A DNA stretch of 64,000 nucleotides from Eubacterium sp. (GCA_017475235.1 JAFVGA010000022.1:1-64000), one strand, 5' to 3'; numbered from the stretch's first letter, positions 18,093-27,379 are shown. Notes: generated by a model from the sequence alone, not told the origin. A program made the numbers and translations.

Positions 18093-18878
18093 TTATTTCT
18101 TTTTAGTAGCTGCTTGTGTAGCTTTCTGCTTACTAGCTTTTAATTTATTAATGAAGTCCTTCAAATATCTGTCAGACTCACAAGCCTCATCAAGTTCTTT
18201 TTGAACGTCATTCTTTAATGCCACTACATCGTCATCTTTTGAAACTTCTTTAATGTATTGGTCGATTTCATCATTGCTCTTAATACCATTATGGATAAAC
18301 ACTGTAGATTTTTCAGGTTTTGGATCCATAATTACATAATATACATCCAAAGATGGTGCTGCTGTAGCAATGTTTTTAAACTTCGCTTGATAGTATGCAT
18401 ATACTACATAAGTGTTTGGTTTCAAACCATTCTTTGTATAGCACTCAATATCTGAATATGATGTTATATAGTCTCTATAGCCAATCTCTTTGTCATCAAT
18501 AGCGCCCATGTTGTCCACATACTTTGAAATCTCTGCACGACGTTTAGCTGGGTCTTTAATCAAGAATGCTCTCATATAATTGGAAACAACTTCCGAGATT
18601 TCAGGATACTTCTCATCCTGCAATGCATTCTCTGATGCCTCACGCGCTGAATTAACGTTAGATTTGCCAACAAAGTGAACAATCATAAAAATAACGCATC
18701 CAACTAATACAACTGCAACAATAGCTGCTATTATCATATCGATACGAATCTTCGTTTTTTTCTTTTTTCTTCTTGGTTTCTCAACATCTGGAAGAATTTT
18801 CGCTTCTGGCTCTGTCTCGACTTCTTTCAGTAGTGCTTCTAATTCTTCACTAGATAGTTTTCTTTCTTGATTATCCAT
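18093..18878 (-). CDS. Single-pass membrane protein of unknown function
   Basis: 261 residues from the ATG at 18878, which has GGGAG 7 bases upstream; an upstream in-frame ATG lacks one. Residues 1-50 are charged (SSEELEALLKEVE, then PRRKKKKTK), followed by one membrane segment (MIIAAIVAVVLVGCVIFMIVHFV, ~48-70) and an outside domain of ~185 residues that ends in a Lys/Ala-rich tail (KASKQKATQAATKKK). The positive-inside pattern places the N-terminus in the cytoplasm. I do not recognise the outer domain; its mixed alpha/beta look (YVVYAYYQAKF, DVYYVIMDP) recalls NTF2-like folds, but that is a guess. Confidence 0.7.
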   Translation of the reverse strand: MDNQERKLSSEELEALLKEVETEPEAKILPDVEKPRRKKKKTKIRIDMIIAAIVAVVLVGCVIFMIVHFVGKSNVNSAREASENALQDEKYPEISEVVSNYMRAFLIKDPAKRRAEISKYVDNMGAIDDKEIGYRDYITSYSDIECYTKNGLKPNTYVVYAYYQAKFKNIATAAPSLDVYYVIMDPKPEKSTVFIHNGIKSNDEIDQYIKEVSKDDDVVALKNDVQKELDEACESDRYLKDFINKLKASKQKATQAATKKK

Positions 18879-18948
18879 AGGTTTCTCCCTTAAATTAATC
18901 CCTAATATCATAACAAAAATAGGGTAAAAATTCAACAAAATGACCTTC

Positions 18949-18977
18949 TTGATAATTGCATATCTTTACGATAGAAT
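18949..18977 (+). promoter_or_regulatory. Promoter of tRNA-Arg
   Basis: TTGATA (18949-18954), 17 bases, TAGAAT (18972-18977), ending 10 bases before the mature tRNA. Confidence 0.85.
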
Positions 18978-18987
18978 TGTTACGATT

Positions 18988-19059
18988 GTACCCGTAGTCT
19001 AATGGATAGAACGTCGGCCTCCGGAGCCGGAAATGCTAGTTCAACTCTAGCCGGGTACA
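18988..19059 (+). tRNA. tRNA-Arg (anticodon CCG)
   Basis: A full cloverleaf can be folded: acceptor GTACCCG with CGGGTAC, D arm, anticodon stem TCGGC/GCCGG with loop CTCCGGA (anticodon CCG, reading CGG), T arm GCTAG/CTAGC with loop TTCAACT, discriminator A. The CCA end is not encoded. A promoter precedes it and a terminator follows, so it is a single-gene unit. Confidence 0.95.
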
Positions 19060-19060
19060 T

Positions 19061-19090
19061 AAAAGTAGACACTTATGTGTCTACTTTTTT
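19061..19090. terminator. Bidirectional terminator of tRNA-Arg and the DUF5688-like gene
   Basis: A 12-bp stem (AAAAGTAGACAC with GTGTCTACTTTT, loop TTAT) followed by T on both strands. It overlaps the stop codon of the gene on the - strand. Confidence 0.9.
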
Positions 19091-20081
19091 ATACTTCTAC
19101 TATTTTTATATTATCCTCTTTTCTATCGTACGAATATATCTTATTTGATAGTATTTCGACGCTGTCTAGACTGTTTTTATTAACGTCATTTAATATTTCA
19201 TTAAGTCTTTTCGCACTTCCAGCCTTTTTAGGAACCAAAAGCACTTCATGGATCGAACTCGGAATAATAAATAGATCGAAACCTTTGTCTTCGGCAAAGT
19301 CCTTTAAAACGTTTGGATACATCATACAAACCGCACCATTCGTCTTGGTATCGTTCGTCAAAATGTACATATCCATCGGCTTTTGACGTTCAACCTTTTC
19401 TATTTCCTCGTTGACCATTTCCTCGACTTCCTGCTTGGTCTTTCCGTCATACTCCACATCCTCTGCCAGTATATCCGTGCTACCAGTAATTCGCTCAATA
19501 ATCATATCTTTGATAACATCTTTCATTCTCAAAATTTCTGGCTTCTTCTTTTCTAGAGTATTTTTCCAAGCTGTATCGTACAACTCTTTTTCAGTTATGC
19601 CCCAATGTTCTAAATGCTCAGTGTGAATCAGTACTGTGGCAGAACATTCATCCGTGGACACTGCCACATAGTAGACAACTGCCAAATCAAGGTACTCTCT
19701 CCACGGAACATCTCTAAGCAACTTTTGATTCATTTCCTGATTAACCAGCTTTAAGAAAACTTGTTCTTTGACTTTCTCATAATTTGTAAAGTCATCCACA
19801 TCTATTTCATTTTGAAAACGCGACAACCCTCTTTTGTAAGTATCGATGATTTCTTCGCAGATATCATCTATGTCTCTTCCTTCTCTGTAGTCTTCATAAA
19901 ACTCTCTTAAATAAATAGTGGGTGTCGCTTTCTCATCCTTAACTACAAAGCTTAATGCTTTTCTCTTAACGCCGTTGTTCTTCACAACATTTCTTACTGT
20001 AACAATACATTCAGGGACATCCTCCTGAATTAAATCTTCCACTCTCTCACGGATGTCCTCCGTAAACTCTTCATAATACAT
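19089..20081 (-). CDS. DUF5688-like protein of unknown function
   Basis: 330 residues, no signal peptide or membrane segment, acidic. The pattern of MYYEEFTEDIRERVEDLI, YDTAWKNTLEKKKPEI, YILTNDTKTNGAVCMMYP and FIIPSSIHEVLLVPK matches what I recall as DUF5688, common in Lachnospiraceae; this is from memory. TNDTKTNGA followed by IPSSIHEVLLVP suggests an alpha/beta domain. Function unknown. It is a single-gene unit with its own promoter and terminator. Confidence 0.75.
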   Translation of the reverse strand: MYYEEFTEDIRERVEDLIQEDVPECIVTVRNVVKNNGVKRKALSFVVKDEKATPTIYLREFYEDYREGRDIDDICEEIIDTYKRGLSRFQNEIDVDDFTNYEKVKEQVFLKLVNQEMNQKLLRDVPWREYLDLAVVYYVAVSTDECSATVLIHTEHLEHWGITEKELYDTAWKNTLEKKKPEILRMKDVIKDMIIERITGSTDILAEDVEYDGKTKQEVEEMVNEEIEKVERQKPMDMYILTNDTKTNGAVCMMYPNVLKDFAEDKGFDLFIIPSSIHEVLLVPKKAGSAKRLNEILNDVNKNSLDSVEILSNKIYSYDRKEDNIKIVEV

Positions 20082-20134
20082 ATCTTTAGTCTCAAAACAA
20101 AGAATGTAACTTATGATATATACCGACTTAACAT

Positions 20135-20163
20135 ATTATACTATGTGACAAACGAATTCGCAA
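20135..20163 (-). promoter_or_regulatory. Promoter of the DUF5688-like gene
   Basis: On the - strand TTGCGA (20158-20163), 17 bases, perfect TATAAT (20135-20140), about 54 bases before the start codon. Confidence 0.8.
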
Positions 20164-20183
20164 TAGAAAAATGTCTTCAAAAG

Positions 20184-20317
20184 AAAATAGGTGTATGTAA
20201 GAATAAAAAAAGGCACAAAGAAGAATTCATTCTCCTTTGTGCCTTTTTTTATTCTTATCATATCGCGCTTGCGCGATATTAGTATTTTGTTTTACAAAAT
20301 ACTAATACACCTATTTT
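20184..20317. repeat. Nested palindromic element: outer inverted repeat enclosing three hairpins
   Basis: Outer arms AAAATAGGTGTAT (20184-20196) and its exact complement (20305-20317), 13 bp. Inside, one after another: a 22-bp perfect hairpin (20199-20220 with 20235-20256), ATATCGCG...CGCGATAT (20260-20279) and TAGTATTTTGT...ACAAAATACTA (20280-20304). Folded as RNA it would be a closed four-way junction. It lies between the DUF5688-like gene and typA. Confidence 0.85.
20199..20256. terminator. Bidirectional terminator inside the nested palindrome (end of typA transcript)
   Basis: AAGAAT, seven A, then GGCACAAAG pair with the exact complement after a 14-base loop; GC-rich core followed by seven T on both strands. 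It can end typA transcription on the - strand. Confidence 0.82.
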
Positions 20318-20342
20318 TCTATTTCAATCCAAAACTACATGA

Positions 20343-20363
20343 GTATTTTGCTTTGCAAAATAC
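20343..20363. repeat. Hairpin just downstream of typA, near-copy of one in the nested palindrome
   Basis: GTATTTTGC with GCAAAATAC, 3-base loop. It is nearly identical to the TAGTATTTTGT/ACAAAATACTA hairpin at 20280-20304, 11 bases after the typA stop. Confidence 0.7.
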
Positions 20364-20373
20364 GAATGGAACT

Positions 20374-22206
20374 TTACTTTTCGTTCTGTCTTCTTATCAT
20401 ATCCCTCTTTCTCAAAGTAGGATCTAATATTTTCTTTCTTATTCTCAAATTCTCTGGAGTAATCTCAAGTAGCTCATCTGTATCGATAAACTCTAGTGCT
20501 TGCTCAAGGCTCAACTCTTTCTTAGGTGTAAGTCTTAGTGCTTCGTCCGAACTTGATGTTCTAGTGTTTGTTAAATGCTTTGTCTTACAAACATTTATCT
20601 CAATATCCTCTGCTCTTCCAGTTTCGCCGACAACCATTCCAGAATAAACTTTCTCGCCCACTCCTATAAATAGTGTTCCACGCTCCTGCGCATTAAAAAG
20701 TCCATATGTTATAGCCTCGCCCGCCTCAAAAGCGATTAGCGAACCCTGCTTTCTATATGTAATGTCACCTTTGTATGGACCGTAACCGTCAAAGATAGTG
20801 TTCATAATACCATTACCCTTTGTATCGGTCATAAACTGTCCACGGTAACCAACTAGTCCACGCGAAGGAATCTCAAACTCTAGTCTTGAGTAACCACCTT
20901 GTCCAGCAGTCATACCTTTTAGTTCGCCCTTACGCTGACTTAGTTTTTCTATAATAGAACCCGAGAATTCTTCAGGCACATCGATAAAGCATCTCTCCAT
21001 TGGCTCTAGTTTTTGTCCATCTTCTTCCTTATAAATAACTTCAGCCTTACTTACTGCAAACTCATACCCCTCACGGCGCATGTTTTCAATCAAAACTGAA
21101 AGGTGAAGTTCTCCACGTCCAGATACTTTAAACGCATCTGTTCCTTCGGTCTCTTCAACTCGAAGTGAAACGTCAGTGTTTAACTCTTTAAACAAACGGT
21201 CTCTCAAATGTCTAGAAGTTACAAACTTACCTTCCTGTCCAGCAAGCGGACTATCATTAACCATAAATGTCATAGATATAGTAGGTTCAGAAATCTTTTG
21301 GAATGCAATTGGTTTTGGTGCATCCACATCGCAGATTGTATCTCCAATATGAAGATCTGCAATACCAGAAATCGCAACTATATCACCAACTGTTGCTTCC
21401 TTAACTTCTTGTTTATCTAAACCTTCAAAGACTTGCATCTTTGTAATCTTAACTTTTTCATTTTTATCTTTCTCGTGATGGTTCACAAGCAAAGCATCCT
21501 GATTCAAACGCAAAGTTCCGTTATCGATTTTACCAACACCGATTCTTCCAACGTATTCGTTGTAGTCGATTGTACTGATAAGCATCTGCAAATCAGCCTC
21601 AGGGTCACCCTCTGGAGCTGGTATGTAATCGATAATAGTCTCAAACAATGCCTTCATATCATTTGCTTTCTCGTCTGGATCCATAGAAGCATATCCATAC
21701 TTGGCTGAAGCATAAACAAATGGACACTCAAGCTGGCTCTCGTTCGCATCCAAGTCAATCAATAACTCTAAAACTTCATCCACTACTTCTTCGCAACGGG
21801 CTTCAGGTCTATCAATCTTGTTCACACAAACAATAACCGGAAGTTCAAGTTCAAGCGCCTTCTTTAAAACAAATCTAGTCTGTGGCATAGCGCCCTCAAA
21901 GGCATCAACCACCAAAACAACACCATTAACCATCTTGAGCACGCGCTCGACCTCTCCGCCGAAGTCCGCATGTCCAGGAGTATCAATGATGTTAATCTTT
22001 GTATCCTTATATGAAACAGCAGTGTTCTTAGAAAGAATTGTGATTCCACGTTCCCTCTCAAGATCGTTTGAGTCCATTACTCTCTCAGCAACCTCTTGAT
22101 TCTCTCTAAACACACCGCTCTGTTTTAGCAGCTCATCGACCAATGTAGTCTTTCCGTGGTCGACGTGTGCAATTATCGCAATATTTCTAATATCTTCTCT
22201 AACCAT
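20374..22206 (-). CDS. typA: Ribosome-associated GTPase TypA/BipA
   Basis: 610 residues, the normal size. Translational GTPase that binds the 70S ribosome and helps large-subunit assembly, especially under stress or cold. G motifs: AHVDHGKTTL (G1), DTPGHADFGGEVER (G3), CVNKIDRPEA (G4). Then domain II, EF-G-like domains III and V, and the BipA-specific C-terminal domain with RGTLFIGVGEKVYSGMVVGETGRAEDIEINVCK and SSSDEALRL. Its start overlaps the yigZ end by 8 bases, so the two are translationally coupled. Confidence 0.96.
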   Translation of the reverse strand: MVREDIRNIAIIAHVDHGKTTLVDELLKQSGVFRENQEVAERVMDSNDLERERGITILSKNTAVSYKDTKINIIDTPGHADFGGEVERVLKMVNGVVLVVDAFEGAMPQTRFVLKKALELELPVIVCVNKIDRPEARCEEVVDEVLELLIDLDANESQLECPFVYASAKYGYASMDPDEKANDMKALFETIIDYIPAPEGDPEADLQMLISTIDYNEYVGRIGVGKIDNGTLRLNQDALLVNHHEKDKNEKVKITKMQVFEGLDKQEVKEATVGDIVAISGIADLHIGDTICDVDAPKPIAFQKISEPTISMTFMVNDSPLAGQEGKFVTSRHLRDRLFKELNTDVSLRVEETEGTDAFKVSGRGELHLSVLIENMRREGYEFAVSKAEVIYKEEDGQKLEPMERCFIDVPEEFSGSIIEKLSQRKGELKGMTAGQGGYSRLEFEIPSRGLVGYRGQFMTDTKGNGIMNTIFDGYGPYKGDITYRKQGSLIAFEAGEAITYGLFNAQERGTLFIGVGEKVYSGMVVGETGRAEDIEINVCKTKHLTNTRTSSSDEALRLTPKKELSLEQALEFIDTDELLEITPENLRIRKKILDPTLRKRDMIRRQNEK

Positions 22207-22840
22207 CTAATTCTGCCTTCTCTCTATACTCACACTCTTCAACATCTGAAAACTCTGCTTTTCCGCTAGTCGCATCAATCACGCTCGTCTTAAACTTTTC
22301 AAAGTCAGCCTTTTTCATCTGTATTTTAAGAGTGACTTCTTCACCGTATTCTTCTTCGGCGTCACCAACGCCAAATTGTACCATATTATACTTTATTTTT
22401 CCAATACTTTCGTAGTCTACGGATAGCTCAAATGCGACCCCTTCAAAGACCTCTTCTATCTTGGCATCTTTCAAGCCCTCCAAAGCTGCCTGGCCGTATG
22501 CACGGATTAATCCGCCAGTTCCAAGCAATGTTCCACCAAAGTATCTTGTAACTAAAATCAATGTGTTATGAACATTTTTATTTAGTAGCACTTCCAAGAT
22601 TGGCTTTCCAGCCGTTCCCTGTGGCTCGCCGTCGTCAGAGAATCTTTGCACCTCATTGTTCGCGCCACAAACGAACGCATAACAATTATGCCTTGCATCC
22701 CAGTACTCCTTCTTCAAAGACTCAATGATTTCAAGAGCCTCTTCTTCAGAGTTTACCGGAATAACATGAGCTATAAATCTAGACTTCTTCTCTACCACTT
22801 CGCCGTGGCCTTTTTCACTTGTAATAAAGTATTCCTTCAT
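22199..22840 (-). CDS. yigZ: YigZ/IMPACT family protein
   Basis: 213 residues from the ATG at 22840, supported by GAGG upstream; the frame opens at an in-frame GTG four codons earlier. UPF0029: N-terminal domain with KKSRFIAHV, RHNCYAFVCG, SDDGEPQGTAGKPIL and VTRYFGGTLLGTGGLIRAY, all highly typical, then an EF-G-V-like C-terminal domain. The eukaryotic relative IMPACT regulates translation; the bacterial role is unknown. Upstream of and overlapping typA. Confidence 0.93.
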   Translation of the reverse strand: MKEYFITSEKGHGEVVEKKSRFIAHVIPVNSEEEALEIIESLKKEYWDARHNCYAFVCGANNEVQRFSDDGEPQGTAGKPILEVLLNKNVHNTLILVTRYFGGTLLGTGGLIRAYGQAALEGLKDAKIEEVFEGVAFELSVDYESIGKIKYNMVQFGVGDAEEEYGEEVTLKIQMKKADFEKFKTSVIDATSGKAEFSDVEECEYREKAELDG

Positions 22841-22857
22841 AACAAACCTCACGCAAT

Positions 22858-22886
22858 ACTATAACATACTTTATATAGTTTATGAA
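22858..22886 (-). promoter_or_regulatory. Probable promoter of yigZ-typA
   Basis: On the - strand TTCATA (22881-22886), 17 bases, TATAGT (22858-22863). Both boxes deviate from consensus. Confidence 0.55.
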
Positions 22887-22931
22887 CACATTTACATCAC
22901 CATCTGTTGTGTTAGTACACACTTTTTTCAC

Positions 22932-22960
22932 TTTATAAAATTATACTTATTTGGTATAAT
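22932..22960 (+). promoter_or_regulatory. Extended -10 promoter of the penicillin-binding protein gene
   Basis: TGGTATAAT (22952-22960) is a perfect -10 with the TGn extension; the -35 position holds only TTTATA. The ATG is 20 bases further, so the leader is very short. Confidence 0.75.
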
Positions 22961-22980
22961 ACGGGAAGTGGAGGAAAGCT

Positions 22981-25500
22981 ATGAATTTCGGATACAAAGA
23001 GACCATAAAGAAGCAAGAAGACCTAGTTTCTATTAAGAATAAGGTCATCTCGAAATCAAAAATGACAGTCATTAAGATCTGTCTTTTTGTTGTATTTTTG
23101 GTATTTGCTACCACAATGTTCTTTGGACTCGGAATAGTTCACGGTATCATTAAGAGTGCACCAAATATCGATAATGTCTCTGTGCTCCCTTCGTCGTACT
23201 CTTCCACCGTATATGACGCTAAAGAAAAGAAAGTTGCAAAGCTTATCACCACAGGTTCTAACAGAATCCGTGTTAATTTAGATGATGTGCCAGAGTATTT
23301 GCAGCAGGCGGTTATCGATACTGAGGACGTTCGTTTTTATGATCACAACGGTATCGATATTTATGGTATTGGCCGTGCCGCTATGATTGCACTAACAACA
23401 CAGAACGCATCCGAGGGTGCTTCTACTCTTACTCAGCAGGTACTAAAGAATAATGTATTTACTGACTGGACAAAGGAATCATCTTTCCTTGCTTCTATGA
23501 AGAGAAAGATTCAAGAGCAATACTTAGCTGTTCAGTTAGAGCAAAAGACAGACAAGAAAACTATTCTAGAAAACTATCTAAACAGTATTAACTTGGGTTC
23601 AAACACATTGGGTGTTCAGGCCGCTTCACAAAGATACTTTAATAAGAGCGTTAATAAGTTGACTCTTTCTGAAGCAACTGTTATAGCGGGCATCACTCAG
23701 AACCCAACCAACTACAATCCTATTTTGCATCCAAAACTTAACGGTAAAAGACGTAAAAAAATCTTAAGAAATATGCTTAAGCAAAAACACATCACTCAGG
23801 CTCAGTACGATGAGGCTTTGAAGGATGATGTTTATAAGCGTATCCAAAAAGTTAATACAAAACTTACAAAGAAAAATACAAACAATGTTTATACATACTT
23901 TGTAGATGAAGTTATAAAACAAGTTATGGAAGACTTGCAGAATCAAAAGGGTTACACATACACTCAAGCATACAATGCAGTGTACAGTGGTGGTTTAAAG
24001 ATTCACTCTACTCAGGATTCAAAGATTCAAAAGATTTGTAATGAGGAGATGTCAAATCCTAGCAACTACCCTTACAACACCTCATACTCTTTTAGCTGGG
24101 CTTGGACTGTACAAAACCCAGACGGCACAGTAGACAACTACAGTGAAAATGACATTGCAGATTGGCACAGAAGAGTTAAAAAAGAAAAAGATTTCAATTT
24201 GATTTGGAGTTCTAAACAAGGCTGCAAAGATTGTGTTGAACAATATAAGAAACATTTGATGAAGAAGTATTACAAGAACGGCATCAAAGAAAAAGATGGC
24301 TATACTCAGTTTGAGACACTCAACTATACACCTCAACCTCAGGCTTCACTTACAGTTATGGATCAAAAGACTGGTTATGTTAAAGCTATCGTGGGTGGTC
24401 GTGGTAAAAAGACAGCCAGCCTATCTTTGAACCGTGCTTCTGATTCAACTAGACAACCAGGTTCATGTTTCAAGATTTTATCTACTTATGCTCCTGCTCT
24501 CGACACTATGGGATACACTCTCGCCACAAAGATTGTGGATTCACCATTCAAGTATTCGACAGGACGTCCAGTTAAGAACTGGTACAGTGGATATAGGGGA
24601 ACAGTTACAGTTCGTAAAGCAATTGCTCAATCAATGAACGTTTGTGCTGTTAAGACTTTAACAGAGATCACTCCTCAACTAGGCTATGACTATGTATGTA
24701 ACTTTGGTATCACTACTTTGGTAGAGGGCAAAGATAACAGACAACCTCTAGCTCTTGGCGGTATCACACGAGGCGTTACAAACTTAGAGATGACTGGCGC
24801 TTATGCTACTATTGCTAATGACGGCATATACACAAGACCTGCATTCTACACAAAAGTAGTTGATAGCTCAGGAAACGTTCTTCTAGATAACACTAAACCT
24901 ATCACTCACACAGTACTTAAGTCTTCTACTGCTACACTTCTTACACAGGGAATGACAAGTGTTATCACAGAAGGTACTGGTAAAGCATGTAAGCTTAATA
25001 ATATGCCTGCATCAGGAAAGACAGGTACTACTTCTAGTTCATACGATTTGTGGTTTAGCGGATTCACTCCTTACCTTACTGCTTCTATTTGGACTGGTTA
25101 TGACGAAAACAAAGAATTAGCCGGAGATCAATCTTATCACGAAAGACTTTGGGCTAAGATTATGGATAGAATAGATGAACTCAAAAAGTTCAAAGAAAAA
25201 GACTTTAAGATTTCTAAAGACGTAAAGAAATACTATGGCGGTGGCGCTGGCGGCGAATACTTCGCTAAAGGAACCGAACCAGACGGTTCATATGCTGATG
25301 ACGACAAAGAACACCAGACTTCAAGTTATGATTATGATTACGACTATAATAACAATAACAACCGCACCACTACAAAGAAACAGAAAACAACTCAAAAAAC
25401 TACGGTAGCTGCTACTAAGAAAAAGGCAGAGATAAACACAGTGGCACCAACAAAGAAACAAGCGCAAGAACAAACGCAAAGAAATCACTGGAATAATTAA
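22981..25500 (+). CDS. Class A penicillin-binding protein (PBP1A type)
   Basis: 839 residues. Bifunctional peptidoglycan synthase: glycosyltransferase GT51 plus transpeptidase, anchored by one N-terminal membrane segment (~27-52). GT51 motifs: TEDVRFYDHNGID with catalytic Glu115, GASTLTQQVLKN, KIQEQYLAVQLEQ, ENYLNSINLG. Transpeptidase motifs: Ser495 in PGSCFK, SMN in QSMNVCAVK, and KTGT in ASGKTGTTSSS. From ~755 the tail is Asp/Tyr-, then Asn-, Lys/Thr- and Gln-rich, low-complexity and probably unstructured. GGAGGAAA before the ATG. It is a single-gene unit with its own promoter and a terminator shared with the convergent gusA. Confidence 0.94.
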   Translation: MNFGYKETIKKQEDLVSIKNKVISKSKMTVIKICLFVVFLVFATTMFFGLGIVHGIIKSAPNIDNVSVLPSSYSSTVYDAKEKKVAKLITTGSNRIRVNLDDVPEYLQQAVIDTEDVRFYDHNGIDIYGIGRAAMIALTTQNASEGASTLTQQVLKNNVFTDWTKESSFLASMKRKIQEQYLAVQLEQKTDKKTILENYLNSINLGSNTLGVQAASQRYFNKSVNKLTLSEATVIAGITQNPTNYNPILHPKLNGKRRKKILRNMLKQKHITQAQYDEALKDDVYKRIQKVNTKLTKKNTNNVYTYFVDEVIKQVMEDLQNQKGYTYTQAYNAVYSGGLKIHSTQDSKIQKICNEEMSNPSNYPYNTSYSFSWAWTVQNPDGTVDNYSENDIADWHRRVKKEKDFNLIWSSKQGCKDCVEQYKKHLMKKYYKNGIKEKDGYTQFETLNYTPQPQASLTVMDQKTGYVKAIVGGRGKKTASLSLNRASDSTRQPGSCFKILSTYAPALDTMGYTLATKIVDSPFKYSTGRPVKNWYSGYRGTVTVRKAIAQSMNVCAVKTLTEITPQLGYDYVCNFGITTLVEGKDNRQPLALGGITRGVTNLEMTGAYATIANDGIYTRPAFYTKVVDSSGNVLLDNTKPITHTVLKSSTATLLTQGMTSVITEGTGKACKLNNMPASGKTGTTSSSYDLWFSGFTPYLTASIWTGYDENKELAGDQSYHERLWAKIMDRIDELKKFKEKDFKISKDVKKYYGGGAGGEYFAKGTEPDGSYADDDKEHQTSSYDYDYDYNNNNNRTTTKKQKTTQKTTVAATKKKAEINTVAPTKKQAQEQTQRNHWNN

Positions 25501-25515
25501 TAAATATTTAAATAT

Positions 25516-25577
25516 AAAAAAAGAAAACACAATAGGTATCGAACGATTTTAAGTGAGAACCTATTGTGTTTTCTTTT
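25516..25577. repeat. 60-bp palindromic repeat, copy 1 (also a bidirectional terminator)
   Basis: Arms AAAGAAAACACAATAGGT (to 25537) and the complement from 25559; 21-base loop starting ATCGAACGAT. Flanked by A-runs and T-runs, so it serves as terminator for the penicillin-binding protein and for gusA. A second copy in the same orientation at 27496-27556 shares the stem apart from one base and 17 of 21 loop bases. Confidence 0.88.
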
Positions 25578-25594
25578 GTATGAATTAATTATTA

Positions 25595-27379
25595 TTAATT
25601 ATTCCAGCGTTTTCTTAAAAGATGAGCTGCTGCTTTCGGTTGTCTATTTCTTGTGAAAACTCCTTTTTTATTTCCATCCACTCTGTTTAAACCTTGTTTT
25701 GTTTGGAAATCACAATATGCCCAAACATGCTCACCTATCATAAAGTCTAGTTTATCAAAAGTCTTATGGAACTCATCCAAATAATCACACTGGAATTCTT
25801 CTGTAAACGCAACCGCCGGCAATTTATGATAACCAGCTATTGTGTCCGCCCCATACTCACTCATAATGATTGGCTTATGGTATTTATCATACCACTTATT
25901 CATCTCAAGTTCTAACTGTTGTCCTATTACTTCTATATGAGAGTGATCTGTATACCAAGCATAATATCTATTCACACAAATCACATCCACCCACTGGCTT
26001 ACTTTGTCGCCCTCTGGTCCTGTTGTATGAACTATTGTAATAGGTCTAGTATCATCCAAAGACCTCATAGTCTTTGCGACCTCTTCAAAGTAAGGCACAG
26101 CTCCCTCTTCATGAGTAGCTGCCTCATTAGCAATAGACCACATCACAACAGACGGGTGGTTTTTATCACGCTCATACATCTCTTTCAACATATCAAGGTG
26201 ATGCTTTAATGTGTCTTTGTTCACTCTGTCTCCGCCAAAGACGCTCTTTCCATCCCAGAAACACATTCCAACCGCAGGGACTTCGTCTATCACTACAAAT
26301 CCTTCTCTGTCAGCTAGTTTCATATGCTCCTCTGAATATGGATAATGCGATGTTCTAAACGAATTAGCACCTATCCATTTAAGCATATTGAAATCTCTTA
26401 CATTTAGCGCTTCATCTAGGCCTTTGCCGTGGATGTCACTATCCTCATGTCTTCCAAATCCTTTGAAATAGAATGCTTTTCCGTTAATTAAAAACTCTTT
26501 ATCAGTAACTTCTATTTTTCTAAAACCAAACTCTTCGGTATAAGTATCCTCTTCGCCCTCTACTTTTAATTTATATAAGTATGCTGCGCCAGGATTCCAA
26601 AGAGTCGGATTATCAACCTTAAGCCCTGCCACATACATCTCATCATCTTTTTTGTGGTCGCTTTCCACTGCTGCTTTATCAATCTCATTTGTAGACGCAA
26701 CTACATTTCCATCTTCATCTATTACGCTTATCTTCTTTATAATATCAGTAGCAAAAACAAACGCTTCTACCTTGCCATCATTGTCGGTTCTAATAACAAT
26801 GTCGTCTATATAATTCTTTGGCGTAGTATACAGTTTGACCGGTCTATGAATACCCGAGTAATTGTAAAAGTCAAAGTAAGTCTCTTGATAATGATATCCA
26901 TCCGGATGCTTTTCATCATCTTCAGTTATCACTTCACCGCAAGGAATGCACGTCCAATCAAGGACATTGCTTAGCGCAACAGTAAGTCTATGCTCTTCCA
27001 AATCGGACTTTTCTACTAGCTCCGTGATGTCCGCTTCAAAGGGAGTAAATCCACCCTTATGATGAACGACTTCCACTCCATCTACATACACTACTGCATG
27101 ATGTGTAGCGCTTCCAAAACGAAGTACTATCCTCTTACCTTCCCAGCTATCTGGAATAATAAACTCGCGCTCATACCAGACATTACCCACATGCTCTTTG
27201 CTCTCCTGATCTGTAAAAAGATCATTATAGCTAGCAGGCACTGCCATTGGCACAGTATCAGTAAGCGGTTTTTCATACCACTTTTCTTCTATTCCAACAT
27301 TGTCAGTATCAATCTTAAAATTCCAAATGCCATTTAGGTTTTTAACTTCTCTTACCTTGTTTTCAATTGGATATAACAT
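25595..27379 (-). CDS. gusA: Beta-glucuronidase (GH2)
   Basis: 594 residues from the ATG at 27379, which has GGAGG 6 bases upstream; the open frame runs 44 codons further without support. GH2: N-terminal jelly roll (MLYPIENKVREVKNLNGIWNF), Ig-like domain, then TIM barrel. Acid/base Glu419 in SIANEA and nucleophile Glu508 in IIMSEYGAD. GNKKGVFTR near the C-terminus holds the N-x-K motif that binds the glucuronate carboxylate and separates true glucuronidases from galactosidases. No signal peptide, so cytoplasmic. It hydrolyses glucuronide conjugates or oligosaccharides. Lies between two direct copies of a 60-bp palindrome; no transporter adjoins it. Confidence 0.94.
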   Translation of the reverse strand: MLYPIENKVREVKNLNGIWNFKIDTDNVGIEEKWYEKPLTDTVPMAVPASYNDLFTDQESKEHVGNVWYEREFIIPDSWEGKRIVLRFGSATHHAVVYVDGVEVVHHKGGFTPFEADITELVEKSDLEEHRLTVALSNVLDWTCIPCGEVITEDDEKHPDGYHYQETYFDFYNYSGIHRPVKLYTTPKNYIDDIVIRTDNDGKVEAFVFATDIIKKISVIDEDGNVVASTNEIDKAAVESDHKKDDEMYVAGLKVDNPTLWNPGAAYLYKLKVEGEEDTYTEEFGFRKIEVTDKEFLINGKAFYFKGFGRHEDSDIHGKGLDEALNVRDFNMLKWIGANSFRTSHYPYSEEHMKLADREGFVVIDEVPAVGMCFWDGKSVFGGDRVNKDTLKHHLDMLKEMYERDKNHPSVVMWSIANEAATHEEGAVPYFEEVAKTMRSLDDTRPITIVHTTGPEGDKVSQWVDVICVNRYYAWYTDHSHIEVIGQQLELEMNKWYDKYHKPIIMSEYGADTIAGYHKLPAVAFTEEFQCDYLDEFHKTFDKLDFMIGEHVWAYCDFQTKQGLNRVDGNKKGVFTRNRQPKAAAHLLRKRWNN

